From Candidatus Methylomirabilota bacterium (GTDB lineage Bacteria; Methylomirabilota; Methylomirabilia; Methylomirabilales; Methylomirabilaceae): a stretch of DNA of 33,484 bases. Position 1 is the stretch's first letter. Every line of letters begins with the position of its first letter. The notes below the pieces were generated by a model. That model was not told the DNA's origin, did not search any database, and was given only the letters and a program-made list of their open reading frames with translations. Positions 7,514 through 14,590 of the stretch are shown in pieces. The position numbers and the translations under genes were made by a program. The stretch lies in NCBI GenBank assembly GCA_016207095.1, contig JACQQF010000078.1, positions 1 to 33,484 on the forward strand. Reading direction: 5' to 3'.

Positions 7514-7600
7514 TGACCTGCCCCCCTTAAACCGGTCCAGGTGTCATGTTAGGAAGCGACCTGGATCGAGACCTGTGAGGGGAGGACGCCATACCCTGGG
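7514..7600 (+). mobile_element. Probable end of an IS3-family element (remnant)
   Basis: The stretch begins TGACCTGCCCCCC and runs through CCAGGT and ACCTGG to a ribosome-site-like GGGGAGGACGCC followed by ATA where an OrfA start codon would be expected. This layout resembles the left end and OrfA leader of IS3-family elements as I remember them. No OrfA follows. The rest of 7408-7800 holds no gene I can support. Confidence 0.3.
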
Positions 7601-7800
7601 ATCGCGACGCGGTGATCCATGCGGCTCTTTCAGCTCAACGGAGCAACACGGCAATTGAACGATTGGTAAGCCGCACGGCGTCCGGCGCCCGGAACAGTTT
7701 TCCCGCGATCCTACCGCCTTTCGATCTCGTGTTCCAACTGCAGTAAATTGGCCGATATTTCCTATCTTTCACCGCTGTAACTGGCTTGTAATCAGGCGTG

Positions 7801-7828
7801 TCAGACCTTTACCACAGTCAGACCTTTA
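7801..7828. repeat. Direct repeat TCAGACCTTTA, two copies 17 nt apart
   Basis: Two identical 11-mers at 7801-7811 and 7818-7828, separated by CCACAG. They lie just beyond the 3' end of the minus-strand HTH fragment and may be part of a transposon end or a protein binding site. Confidence 0.6.
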
Positions 7829-7854
7829 GCGGTGGGTTTCGCGTGTGATTTATG

Positions 7855-8106
7855 CTATGATCTTAACTTGTGCAGTGCGAAACGTATTGCCTTGGCGACT
7901 GTCTTATCGCTTACCTTTAGAGCGCGCGCGATTGCGCAAGCGGACATCCCTAACTGTTTGAGTTTCACGGCTTTTTCGGCTATAATTTGGTAAACGAAGG
8001 GCTGACGTGTTTGGAGTACTGGGAACTCAAAAGGAAGCTGAGCAATGGTTCGAATTGTTTGCGATCGCGTCCACCACAGATACGAAGCCATCGCCGGTCG
8101 GTTCAC
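7855..8106 (-). CDS. Helix-turn-helix protein, probable transposase or recombinase fragment
   Basis: An 83-residue frame whose C-terminal half reads as a DNA-binding helix-turn-helix: IIAEKAVKLKQLGMSA, then CAIARALKVSDKTVAKAIRF. This resembles the specificity helix region of transposases and recombinases that continue into a catalytic domain; here the protein stops ten residues later, so no catalytic domain exists. It begins 22 nt after the DUF488 stop on the same strand. The region around it holds other transposon scars, so I read it as a fragment, but a small stand-alone regulator cannot be excluded. Confidence 0.4.
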   Translation of the reverse strand: MNRPAMASYLWWTRSQTIRTIAQLPFEFPVLQTRQPFVYQIIAEKAVKLKQLGMSACAIARALKVSDKTVAKAIRFALHKLRS

Positions 8107-8127
8107 GGGAACCGCCCGGCGCTGCTG

Positions 8128-8664
8128 TTAGTGCCGGGGAGGATAGGTGATCCGGCCCTCAAGAACCACGGCAAATGGGGTCATGCGATGGTCCTCGATC
8201 TTCTGCTCGGCAAGGATATGGGAGACGGTCCCGCCCCGCACCATGAACGCGTCGCCGATCAGCGCCCGATGGCAGCGCCGGTAGAGGGCCTCGGCGCACA
8301 TGATGGCGGTCCGACACTGCCCGGCAAGACCCCAGAGCTCGTCGAGGCCGCGAGCGAACTCTTCGGTCTGCATGTGATCAGCGAAGCCCTGGAAGCCCGC
8401 GCTGCGCCAGCCGCCATTGGGGGATTCGCCGGCCCGACTCTGCCTGAGCCCTCCCAGCCGAGGCAGATGGACATAGCGAAGGCCGGCGTTGGGGAGAGCG
8501 GCCTGTAGCACGTCGCGGTTAAACTGCGGGGCATGTCGCGAGCGGGGGATCGTCCGGACATCAGTGAGGCAGGCGATGTGAGACATACGGAGGAGATGAA
8601 GGAAATCCTCCAGGCTGCGGGTCGAGTGCCCGATGGTGTAAAGCTGCCTCACGGTAGTTTCCAT
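8128..8664 (-). CDS. DUF488 family protein
   Basis: A 178-residue protein with the DUF488 signature: YTIGHSTRSLEDF at the N-terminus, then a DVRTIPRSRHAPQFN segment, then MCAEALYRRCHRALIGD near residue 125 and IEDH toward the C-terminus. The family is widespread and mostly uncharacterised; the Cys and the Arg-Cys-His cluster are its usual conserved residues. Most members read Pro-Trp before RCHR, whereas here it is LYRRCHR, a small deviation. The gene is divergent from the HtrA gene, with 288 nt between the two starts holding the HtrA promoter. Confidence 0.85.
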   Translation of the reverse strand: METTVRQLYTIGHSTRSLEDFLHLLRMSHIACLTDVRTIPRSRHAPQFNRDVLQAALPNAGLRYVHLPRLGGLRQSRAGESPNGGWRSAGFQGFADHMQTEEFARGLDELWGLAGQCRTAIMCAEALYRRCHRALIGDAFMVRGGTVSHILAEQKIEDHRMTPFAVVLEGRITYPPRH

Positions 8665-8773
8665 TCACAGACCTCGTATGAATCGAATCGCCAGGATCGC
8701 GCTCGACCCTGGCCCTGATTATACTCCTCACCGATCGAGAACGCCACGAGGGGCAAGCCGTCTTCGGCGATCC

Positions 8774-8802
8774 TTGAATTTAAACCACCAGCCTGCTACA
8801 CT
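8774..8802 (+). promoter_or_regulatory. Sigma70-type promoter upstream of the HtrA gene
   Basis: TTGAAT (8774-8779), a 17-nt spacer and TACACT (8797-8802). It is the best -35/-10 pair between the divergent DUF488 and HtrA genes. The predicted leader of about 145 nt contains a GGAGGGTGGAGAGCCTCC hairpin near 8816-8833. Confidence 0.6.
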
Positions 8803-8952
8803 GTCTAATAGAGCCGGAGGGTGGAGAGCCTCCGCCCCGCCCCCCGGATGGCGTTGCGTGAAGCTTCTCTATCGGGGGCCGGCCAAGCGGGTTGGTGTAA
8901 CAGAGTCGCTCAGTTAACGACCCGAAGTTCTGAACCGTTCGTGAGGGATGAG

Positions 8953-10437
8953 ATGCGTATGGGAAAGTTTTCCGGCAGGACCATGCTGGCAGTGGCGGCC
9001 TCCTGCCTGATTGTGGGAATTCTGGTCACGGCCTCATTGAACCTGGTCCCGCTCTCGAAGGCCACCAGTGGTCAACTGTGGAGTGAGAGGCGAGAGAGCG
9101 GCCTGTTCAGCGCGAGCCAGGTCTCAAACGGCAAGATCTGGGTCCGGTTAGCGAAAGAGCTGACCCCCTCGGTGGTGAATGTCAACACGACACAGGTCGT
9201 GAAGGGGAGGGGCCGACTCCGCAGCCCCTTTGGGGAGGATGATCCGTTCAACGAGTTCTTCAAGCGGTTTTTCGGGGATGCCCCGAGACAGTTCAAGTCC
9301 ACAAGTCTTGGCTCCGGATTCATCATCAACAGAGATGGGTATATCCTGACCAATAACCACGTGGTCGAGAATGCCACGGAGATCTCGGTCAAGCTGAGCG
9401 ATGCCAGGGAATTCAAGGCGAAGGTGATCGGAAGGGACCCGAAGACCGACATCGCGCTCATCAAGATCGAGGCATCGAATCTCCCCGTGATCCCATTTGG
9501 CGATTCGGAGAAGCTGGAGGTCGGCGAGCCGGTCATGGCAATCGGCAACCCGTTCGGCTTGAACCAGACGGTGACCTCCGGGATCGTCAGCGCCAAGGGC
9601 CGCTTCATCGGTGAGGGACCGTACGATAACTTCATCCAGACCGACGCCTCGATCAATCGAGGCAACAGCGGTGGACCCCTGCTCAACATCAACGGTGAGG
9701 CGGTCGGGATCAACACCGCCATCTTCAGCCCGACAGGCGGCTCCATTGGGATTGGCTTTGCGATCCCGATCGACATGGCCAAGGAGGTGCTTCCGCAGCT
9801 CAAGGATCGGGGGAGCGTGACCCGGGGATGGCTTGGCGTGTCGATCCAGGCGATTACTCCGGAGCTGGCCAAGACGTTCGGCTTGAAGCAGGCGAGTGGG
9901 GCGCTGGTGTCGGATGTGGTGGATGGTTCACCAGCGGAAAAGGCCGGGCTGAAGCAGGGGGATGTCATCGTGGAGTTCAACGGCAAGAAGGTCAAGTCCT
10001 CCTCTGAGCTCCCCCATATCGTGGGCGGCACGAGCGTCGGAAAAGAGGTCGTGATGAAGATCATCCGCGATGGGGAGGAGCTGCCCTTGCAGGTCAAGGT
10101 TGGGGAGTTGAAAGACGAGCAGTTGGCCGCCCTGGCGCCGTCCTCGACGAAATCCAAACTGGGGATCGATATCCAGCAGCTTACCCCGGAGCTCTCTCGA
10201 AGGTTTGGAATCAAGGATGACAGGGGTGTTGTGGTTACAGGTGTCGAGCCCGATAGCCCAGGCGAGGCGGCCGGCCTGCAGCCGGGCGACCTGATCCTGG
10301 ATATCAACCGGTCGAAGGTGACCACCGTGAATCAGGCCAGGCGAGCATTGGAGAAAGCCCGCCCAGATGAACCGACGGTGGTCCTCGTGAAGCGGGAAGG
10401 CAACACGCGGTATGTGGTAATTAGATCCGAAGGGTAA
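8953..10437 (+). CDS. degP: HtrA/DegP-type serine protease with two PDZ domains
   Basis: Periplasmic quality-control protease and chaperone. The start is taken as ATG 8953, preceded by GTGAGGGATGAG; a longer frame opens at 8821 but lacks a signal. Residues about 10-30 form the signal anchor. The catalytic triad is H136 (TNNHVVENA), D166 (KTDIALIKIE) and S239 (GNSGGPLLN). Two PDZ domains follow at about residues 295-385 and 405-490, each with a conserved GLxxGD loop. Its length of 494 residues fits DegP-like family members. It has its own promoter and is followed by a small zinc-ribbon gene. Confidence 0.95.
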   Translation: MRMGKFSGRTMLAVAASCLIVGILVTASLNLVPLSKATSGQLWSERRESGLFSASQVSNGKIWVRLAKELTPSVVNVNTTQVVKGRGRLRSPFGEDDPFNEFFKRFFGDAPRQFKSTSLGSGFIINRDGYILTNNHVVENATEISVKLSDAREFKAKVIGRDPKTDIALIKIEASNLPVIPFGDSEKLEVGEPVMAIGNPFGLNQTVTSGIVSAKGRFIGEGPYDNFIQTDASINRGNSGGPLLNINGEAVGINTAIFSPTGGSIGIGFAIPIDMAKEVLPQLKDRGSVTRGWLGVSIQAITPELAKTFGLKQASGALVSDVVDGSPAEKAGLKQGDVIVEFNGKKVKSSSELPHIVGGTSVGKEVVMKIIRDGEELPLQVKVGELKDEQLAALAPSSTKSKLGIDIQQLTPELSRRFGIKDDRGVVVTGVEPDSPGEAAGLQPGDLILDINRSKVTTVNQARRALEKARPDEPTVVLVKREGNTRYVVIRSEG

Positions 10438-10570
10438 TCGGAGGTCTCGCTCTGTGTAGGGATGTAGTCCGGTGGTGGCTCAGAGACCCCCTCGAGCACG
10501 AGTGGGGCAAGGGAAAGGAGGTGAGGCGAGCAGAACGTGACGCCGTAGTGGCAGGAAGGAGGTGAGTGTG

Positions 10571-10717
10571 ATGCCCGGCATTCCGCCAAAGTGCTTGGAA
10601 TGCGGAGCCGACCTGCGGTATGACCCGGCAGGTTTAACCTTTCAGTGTTCCGTCTGTCGGCCTGTTGACAGGCCAGCGATGGAGCAGGTTCGGCAAGGCC
10701 GAAAGGAGGCTGCGTAA
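10571..10717 (+). CDS. 48-residue zinc-ribbon protein
   Basis: ATG 10571 is preceded by AAGGAGGTGA (10556-10565), a full match to the anti-Shine-Dalgarno sequence, with 8 nt from GGAGG to the start. The product carries two CxxC knuckles, C8/C11 (KCLECGADL) and C26/C29 (QCSVCRP), spaced as in a small zinc ribbon, followed by a basic tail. No function can be assigned. A second GGAGGTGA lies 42 nt upstream (10514-10524) with only a trivial ORF after it. A terminator follows the stop at 41 nt. Confidence 0.7.
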   Translation: MPGIPPKCLECGADLRYDPAGLTFQCSVCRPVDRPAMEQVRQGRKEAA

Positions 10718-10757
10718 GGCGTGAATCTCGAGACGAACTGACGGGCAGGCTTTCTTG

Positions 10758-10795
10758 GGGCAGATGTCCAAGGAAGTCTGCCCATTTATTTTTTA
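10758..10795 (+). terminator. Intrinsic terminator after the zinc-ribbon gene
   Basis: GGGCAGA (10758-10764) pairs with TCTGCCC (10777-10783) across a 12-nt loop and is followed by ATTTATTTTTT. It separates the HtrA region from the chromate transporter gene. Confidence 0.75.
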
Positions 10796-10867
10796 TGGCC
10801 TGCTTCTGTATGGAAGACCATTGGTTCGGCGGTCGGGCGATCGCGAGTCGCCAGAGAAGGAGATCGG

Positions 10868-12082
10868 TTGTCGGGTGACGTAACAGGTGAGGCTGCAGGA
10901 GAGCACCAGGGCTCACGCGGCAGGAAGGGGGTGGCCGAGCTCGCTCGGCTGTTTCTGCGACTTGGCCTGGTCGCGTTTGGCGGGCCTGCCGCGCACATCG
11001 CCATGATGGAGGAAGAGGTCGTCAGCCGTCGGCGGTGGCTCTCCCGAGAGCAGTTCCTCGACCTCCTTGGCGCCACCAATCTTATCCCCGGCCCGAACTC
11101 AACGGAGATGGCCATTCACATCGGAATGGTCCGGGCGGGGTTGCGTGGACTTATCGTGGCCGGCCTCTGTTTCATTTTGCCGGCCACAGCCATCACCCTC
11201 GGCTTCGCATGGGCGTACGTTCGGTATCAGACCCTGCCGCAGATGTCGGCCCTCTTGTTCGGTGTCAAACCGGTCGTGATCGCCATCATCCTGTCGGCTG
11301 TCGTCCGTCTTGGCCGGACGGCTGTCAAGACCCCGTGGCTGGCTCTCCTTGGCCTGGCTGTGTTCGTGTTGGGACTGCGAGGCGTCAATGAGATCGTACT
11401 TCTCTTGGGCGGGGGTGCCGTAGGTATCTTCTGGTCTACTCTGCGCCGTGGCCCGTTGAGGACTTCTGGCCTCGGCCTCCTGGGAGTGATGGGGCTCATC
11501 GCCGTCGTTCCGATCGCTGTGGGGGCGGTGGGCGGCGATGCCTCAGGTTCAATGGTGAGCCCTTCGCCTTCGCTCCGAGCGATCGGTCTGTATTTTCTCA
11601 AGATTGGAAGTGTCTTATTTGGCAGCGGCTACGTGCTCATTGCCTTCCTGCGCGGCGACCTCGTTGCGGACTACCGGTGGTTGACCGAGCTACAACTCCT
11701 CGATGCCGTCGCCATCGGACAGCTTACCCCAGGTCCTGTATCGAGCACCGCCACCTTTATCGGGTATCTCCTAGCGGGCGGTGTTGGCGCTGTTGTCGCC
11801 ACGGCAGGCATCTTTCTCCCCTCGTTTCTGTTCGTCCTGGCCACCAACCCTTTGATCCCACGCATTCGTCGTTCGGCCACTGCTGCGAGCTTCCTCGATG
11901 CCGTCAATGTCAGCTCCATCGGACTGATGGCGGCAGTCACTGTGGAATTGGCCGCTTCGGCTCTGAAGGGCTGGGCAGGGTGGGCCATCGGCTTGGCTGC
12001 CGTCGTGGGGCTGGTGAAGTTCCGCCTGAATCCGGCGTGGTTGGTGGTCGGCGGAGCAGTGGCAGGCTGGGGGCTGAATTGA
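10868..12082 (+). CDS. chrA: Chromate transporter (CHR family, two-domain)
   Basis: A 404-residue inner-membrane protein with the two homologous CHR halves. Half one has FLRLGLVAFGGPAAHIAMM, then NLIPGPNSTEMAIHIG; half two has FLKIGSVLFGSGYVLIAFL, then IGQLTPGPVSSTATFIGYL. These GGP and PGP motifs define the family, which expels chromate by exchange or proton-coupled transport. About ten to twelve hydrophobic segments are visible. The start is TTG 10868, with AAGGAG 5 nt upstream. It stands alone between a terminator and queE, without a ChrB regulator in view. Confidence 0.93.
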   Translation: MSGDVTGEAAGEHQGSRGRKGVAELARLFLRLGLVAFGGPAAHIAMMEEEVVSRRRWLSREQFLDLLGATNLIPGPNSTEMAIHIGMVRAGLRGLIVAGLCFILPATAITLGFAWAYVRYQTLPQMSALLFGVKPVVIAIILSAVVRLGRTAVKTPWLALLGLAVFVLGLRGVNEIVLLLGGGAVGIFWSTLRRGPLRTSGLGLLGVMGLIAVVPIAVGAVGGDASGSMVSPSPSLRAIGLYFLKIGSVLFGSGYVLIAFLRGDLVADYRWLTELQLLDAVAIGQLTPGPVSSTATFIGYLLAGGVGAVVATAGIFLPSFLFVLATNPLIPRIRRSATAASFLDAVNVSSIGLMAAVTVELAASALKGWAGWAIGLAAVVGLVKFRLNPAWLVVGGAVAGWGLN

Positions 12083-12139
12083 TGTCCGATTGACACGCCA
12101 AGGACCGCATGGTAGAAGAGCCTATGGGAGCGGGCTACG

Positions 12140-12781
12140 ATGGCACTTCAGGTCAACGAGATCTTCTATAGCGTCCAGGGCGAATCGACCTATGCCGGTC
12201 GTCCGTGCGTCTTCGTCCGCCTGACCGGGTGTAACCTTCGGTGTCGGTGGTGCGACACAGCATACGCGTTCTACGACGGCGAGACGCTCACGGTCGAACA
12301 GGTGTTGGAGCGGGTCAGGGCATACAAGTGCCCGCTGGTCGAGATCACCGGCGGTGAGCCGCTTCTGCAGGATGAGGTGCATTTCCTGATCGACCGGCTG
12401 CTGGTAGAGGGGTATGAGGTGCTCGTCGAAACAGGGGGGAGCCTCGATGTCGGTCGCCTCGACCCCCGGGTGGTCAAGATCGTGGACCTCAAGGCCCCGG
12501 GAAGCGGAATGGACCGCCTCAATAATCTCGACAACCTTCAGTATCTGGACCGGAAGGATCAGATCAAATTCGTCGTGGCGGATCGCGGGGATTACGAGTG
12601 GGCCAAACGGATTATGGCAGAGCATGCCCTGGCCGAAAAGGCTCAGGTGCTGTTCTCTCCGGTGTTCGGCGAGCTGCACCCGAGGGAGCTGGCCGAATGG
12701 ATTCTCGCGGACCGGCTTCCGGCCCGACTACAGATTCAGCTCCATAAGTATCTCTGGGATCCCAATCAGCGGGGCGTGTAG
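12140..12781 (+). CDS. queE: 7-carboxy-7-deazaguanine synthase
   Basis: Radical-SAM enzyme that rearranges 6-carboxy-tetrahydropterin to 7-carboxy-7-deazaguanine in queuosine (preQ0) synthesis. The N-terminal FYSVQGES motif is followed by C31-x3-C35-x2-C38 (CNLRCRWC), which binds the 4Fe-4S cluster, and by ITGGEPLLQ for S-adenosylmethionine. Its length of 213 residues is normal for the long QueE type. The stop overlaps the queC start by 1 nt (TAGTG), so the two are translationally coupled. Confidence 0.95.
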   Translation: MALQVNEIFYSVQGESTYAGRPCVFVRLTGCNLRCRWCDTAYAFYDGETLTVEQVLERVRAYKCPLVEITGGEPLLQDEVHFLIDRLLVEGYEVLVETGGSLDVGRLDPRVVKIVDLKAPGSGMDRLNNLDNLQYLDRKDQIKFVVADRGDYEWAKRIMAEHALAEKAQVLFSPVFGELHPRELAEWILADRLPARLQIQLHKYLWDPNQRGV

Positions 12782-13506
12782 TGAGTAAGAGGGCCGTCGT
12801 CCTCCTGAGCGGCGGGATCGATTCGGCGACGGCGGCCGCGGTAGCCAGGGATAAAGCGTATGAGCTGCACGCCCTCACCTTTCGCTACGGCCAGCGCCAC
12901 GCGCGCGAGGTGGAGAGCGCGAAGAGACTCGCGGGCGCCTTCGGTACGAAACAGCACCTGCTCCTGGACCTGGACCTTCGACAGATCGGCGGGTCGGCCC
13001 TGACCGATCAGATTCCGGTGCCGAAAGGCCGCGGGGTGGAAGAGATCGGGGCCGGCATCCCCGTCACGTACGTTCCGGCTCGCAACACGATCTTCCTGTC
13101 GTATGCCCTGGCATGGGCCGAGGTGCTCGGCTCGGAAGATATCTTTCTCGGGGTCAACGCCCTGGACTACAGCGGCTATCCGGACTGTCGGCAAGAGTAT
13201 GTCGCGGCCTTCGAGCGGATGGCGAACCTGGCGACGAAAGCCGGGGTCGAAGGCCGCTCAGCCCTCACCATCCACACCCCTCTCATCCACCTCACCAAAG
13301 CCCAGATCATCCAGCGTGGCGTGGGGCTCGGCGTCGATTTCGCCCTCACCTGGAGCTGCTACGATCCGACGCCGGACGGCCACCCCTGCCGCGCCTGCGA
13401 CAGTTGCATCCTACGCGAAAAGGGGTTCGCCGAAGCCGGCATTCCCGACCCCGGCTCTCTCCCATCCCTCGCGGACGGCTCACGCCACCAAGACTTCGTA
13501 CCATAG
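12781..13506 (+). CDS. queC: 7-cyano-7-deazaguanine synthase
   Basis: ATP-dependent enzyme that turns 7-carboxy-7-deazaguanine into preQ0, the step after QueE. The PP-loop SGGIDS is at residues 10-15, and four zinc ligands near the C-terminus are C193, C203, C206 and C209 (CRACDSC). The start is GTG 12781, sharing one base with the queE stop. QueD, FolE and the tRNA-inserting enzymes are not in the window and must be encoded elsewhere. Confidence 0.96.
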   Translation: MSKRAVVLLSGGIDSATAAAVARDKAYELHALTFRYGQRHAREVESAKRLAGAFGTKQHLLLDLDLRQIGGSALTDQIPVPKGRGVEEIGAGIPVTYVPARNTIFLSYALAWAEVLGSEDIFLGVNALDYSGYPDCRQEYVAAFERMANLATKAGVEGRSALTIHTPLIHLTKAQIIQRGVGLGVDFALTWSCYDPTPDGHPCRACDSCILREKGFAEAGIPDPGSLPSLADGSRHQDFVP

Positions 13507-13558
13507 CCACTGCCAACGCAACGTCGTTGTCAAGCGGTCCCGCCTTGAGATTTTGGTC

Positions 13559-13587
13559 TTGCTTGGGTGTCGCAGAGGTGCTAAACT
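13559..13587 (+). promoter_or_regulatory. Candidate promoter of the toxin-antitoxin pair
   Basis: TTGCTT (13559-13564), a 17-nt spacer and TAAACT (13582-13587). It lies in the 295-nt gap between queC and the antitoxin gene, leaving a leader of about 210 nt in which I see no other feature. Confidence 0.45.
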
Positions 13588-13801
13588 ATGTCCCATAAGT
13601 GCTACACCTAGTGCCGCTGTAACCATGTCACCCTACGTTGGTGGGCACTCTGCCGGGCCAAGTAGCGAGCATGGCAAGGCGCGGCTGCCGCGGGCCGACC
13701 GAGGCGTACATTGTCTGGTACGTCGCAGGGAGCGCCCCGGGGGCCTGCAACGCCGCTAGGCGAAGCTAATTGGCTCGACACTAGACTGGAGGTGAGCGAA
13801 C

Positions 13802-14038
13802 ATGCCGACCATGTTGCCACGGATCTCTACGGTTGTGGAACGATCGATTTACGAGGCGGTGGCAATGCTGGCCAAGAAGGACGGGGTGTCACTGTCGCAG
13901 AAGGCGAGGGATCTTCTTCTTGAGGCCCTGGAACTTATCGAAGATGCGGGTCTTGAGGCGATTGTCGAGCGGCGCCGGAAGAACCTGGGGAAATCCATTC
14001 CTCTGGCTGAAGTGAAGCGGCGATTCAGAATCAAGTAG
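13802..14038 (+). CDS. RelB/StbD-type antitoxin
   Basis: A 78-residue protein with a ribbon-helix-helix-like N-terminus (RISTVVERSIYEAVAMLA), then GVSLSQKARDLLLEALE, then a charged helical tail typical of the toxin-binding part of an antitoxin. GGAGG ends 9 nt before ATG 13802. The toxin gene begins 6 nt after the stop. Antitoxins of this type usually bind their own promoter; no operator was identified. Confidence 0.85.
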   Translation: MPTMLPRISTVVERSIYEAVAMLAKKDGVSLSQKARDLLLEALELIEDAGLEAIVERRRKNLGKSIPLAEVKRRFRIK

Positions 14039-14044
14039 GGCAAC

Positions 14045-14329
14045 TTGCGATACGAAGTCGAAGTTCGCCCAGAAGTGGTTGCGGAGGACCTGGCGGAACT
14101 CCCGGCGAACATTCGCGCCCGGATTATCAGGGCTATTGAGAGCAGACTCATGACAGAGCCGACACGATACGGAATCAGGTTGCGTCAATCGCTCGGTGGG
14201 CTTTGGAAGATCCGGGTTGGTGATTACCGAATCGTGTATGAGATCGAAGGGGAGAAGGTAACGGTCTGGGCAATCCGGCACCGAAAGGATGTATACGAAG
14301 AAGCAGAACTGCGGTGGCTATCCGCATGA
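14045..14329 (+). CDS. RelE/ParE-superfamily toxin
   Basis: A 94-residue protein with the RelE fold signature: EVRPEVVAEDL at the start, then IRLRQSLGGLWKIRVGDYRI with the VYEI strand, then VWAIRHRKDVYE at the C-terminus. RelE-type toxins cut mRNA on the ribosome; ParE-type toxins hit gyrase; sequence alone does not separate them here, although the Arg and Tyr residues fit RelE. The start is TTG 14045, 6 nt after the antitoxin stop, with a weak ribosome site, suggesting coupling that keeps toxin below antitoxin. Confidence 0.88.
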   Translation: MRYEVEVRPEVVAEDLAELPANIRARIIRAIESRLMTEPTRYGIRLRQSLGGLWKIRVGDYRIVYEIEGEKVTVWAIRHRKDVYEEAELRWLSA

Positions 14330-14395
14330 TTTCAGTACGGAAAATACAGCCTTGACGCGTCTCTGCTCCATCCGCTCGCCGCAGATGTGACAATC

Positions 14396-14414
14396 ACCTC
14401 ATAAGAGGTTTTTT
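14396..14414 (+). terminator. Short intrinsic terminator after the toxin gene
   Basis: ACCTC (14396-14400), ATAA loop, GAGGT (14405-14409) and a run of T. The stem is only 5 bp, so efficiency is uncertain. It lies 67 nt past the toxin stop. Confidence 0.5.
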
Positions 14415-14544
14415 CCATCATGTTGTGATTCCTGCTTACCGGATAACCCCCACCCCGTCAAGTTTCTGTGCGCGATCGCAGCTTTTCCCCGCGTTTCCTG
14501 TGCGAGGGAGTTTGGACAAAGCCGTGGTTTGAATGGGCCAAACA

Positions 14545-14553
14545 TGGTATCAT
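14545..14553 (+). promoter_or_regulatory. Possible extended -10 element before the helicase gene
   Basis: TGGTATCAT fits an extended -10 (TGn then TATCAT), with a poor -35 (TGGTTT) 17 nt upstream. It lies 38 nt before the helicase start and within an imperfect inverted repeat GTTTGAATGGGCCAAAC. Weak evidence. Confidence 0.35.
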
Positions 14554-14590
14554 TGCGTGGCGTTCTTGAGGCAACCATGAGGGTTGACGA

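Noticed and set aside
7987-8508. Plus-strand frame of 173 codons
   Set aside because: Antisense to the DUF488 gene and without a ribosome site or motif.
9072-10325. Long minus-strand frame (417 codons) opposite the HtrA gene
   Set aside because: It mirrors the codons of a well-supported protease gene; its translation is Ser/Pro-rich with no motif.
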